From contig JBGUIU010000058.1 of the NCBI GenBank assembly GCA_045113275.1, positions 62,001 to 126,000 of the forward strand: a DNA stretch of 64,000 bases. Reading direction: 5' to 3'. Each line of letters begins with the position of its first letter. Within the stretch, counting starts at the first letter, position 1. The notes beneath the pieces are model-generated. The model was not told the DNA's origin. It made no database searches and saw only the letters and a program-made list of their open reading frames with translations. The translations under genes and the position numbers were made by a program. Positions 63,845 through 64,000 of this stretch are shown in pieces. Source of the stretch: UBA1181 sp045113275 (GTDB taxonomy: Bacteria > Bacteroidota > Bacteroidia > Bacteroidales > Paludibacteraceae).

Positions 63845-64000
63845 ATGAACAAGAACGGTTACGCAGAAACAAGAATGATGATATGCAGGTCATGTCCGCT
63901 GTGCAAGCAAACAGAAGACGGTCTTATATGCAATCCGAATCTATGGCTCAATCCTAAGAACGGAATCGTATCAGCCAAACCTGCACCAGGATCTGTGAAC
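63845..64000 (+). CDS. Small Cys-rich protein, N-terminal part (continues past the window)
   Basis: The frame begins at ATG 63845 and is open for all 52 codons to the right edge. It reads MNKNGYAETRMMICRSC, then PLCKQTEDGLICNPNLWLNPKNG. Cysteines in C-x-x-C-x-x-C and a further Cys suggest a small zinc ribbon. It is divergent from the late operon and has a -7 box in front. Family not recognised; the strand change marks the end of the leftward late block. Confidence 0.6.
   Translation, partial: MNKNGYAETRMMICRSCPLCKQTEDGLICNPNLWLNPKNGIVSAKPAPGSVN

Noticed and set aside
1..64000. Alternative genetic code (TAG or TGA read as an amino acid), known in some crAss-like phages
   Set aside because: TAG ends tnpB (35432), the 109-aa gene (32588) and the stand-alone zincin (3165), and long ORFs have no in-frame stops; only a tRNA-Arg, no suppressor tRNA, is visible.
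1..64000. CRISPR array or anti-repeat
   Set aside because: No regularly spaced short direct repeats seen.

Overview
The window reads as the late (virion) half of a crAss-like phage (Crassvirales) that infects a Bacteroidetes host. Four things support this. The capsid protein looks like the crAss-like family. There are two giant virion polypeptides of 3,138 and 3,920 residues, the second with the DFDID catalytic motif of crAss-like virion RNA polymerases. Promoters follow the Bacteroidetes TTTG / TAnnTTTG pattern. Most starts lack a Shine-Dalgarno sequence. TAG is an ordinary stop here (3165, 32588, 35432), so the standard bacterial code applies. Almost every gene is on the minus strand, so biological order runs from high to low coordinates.

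Layout in transcription order. 63.8-56.9 kb: a divergent promoter region, a DUF5675 protein, two fibre-like proteins, an acidic protein that may help assembly, and the major capsid protein. 56.9-42.0 kb: head completion, connector and tail genes, ending with two very large tail proteins (1,366 and 1,798 aa). A terminator that overlaps a promoter (54.04-54.08 kb) divides this block. 42.0-38.8 kb: a conserved virion-type protein, a DUF192 protein, a small basic-tailed protein, and a holin/spanin-like lysis pair with strong Shine-Dalgarno sites. 38.7-36.7 kb: the only complete plus-strand genes, a RecB-type PD-(D/E)XK nuclease and an SF2 helicase. 36.6-32.6 kb: an accessory island with a TnpB nuclease, a tRNA-Arg(CCU), an 83-aa protein behind an attenuator-like leader, a full-length GroEL-type chaperonin and a 109-aa protein, separated by terminators and individual promoters. 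32.5-25.6 kb: two probable ejected cargo proteins. 25.5 kb to the left edge: a separately promoted block of virion enzymes, namely a helicase/zincin giant, a nuclease/RNA polymerase giant, a stand-alone zincin, and a further nuclease-bearing polypeptide cut by the window edge.

Inferred cooperation: the structural genes build the head and tail. The cargo proteins and the polymerase block are probably packaged and injected to start early transcription. The lysis cassette releases progeny. The chaperonin may assist folding of the very large virion proteins. The most unusual points are a duplicated [zincin + RecB-type nuclease] arrangement around the RNA polymerase, a roughly 110-residue segment present twice inside the polymerase, a phage GroEL with altered apical binding residues, and the TnpB insertion next to the tRNA promoter. 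No gene-free stretch exceeds about 300 bases except 35080-35431, which holds the tRNA and its signals.
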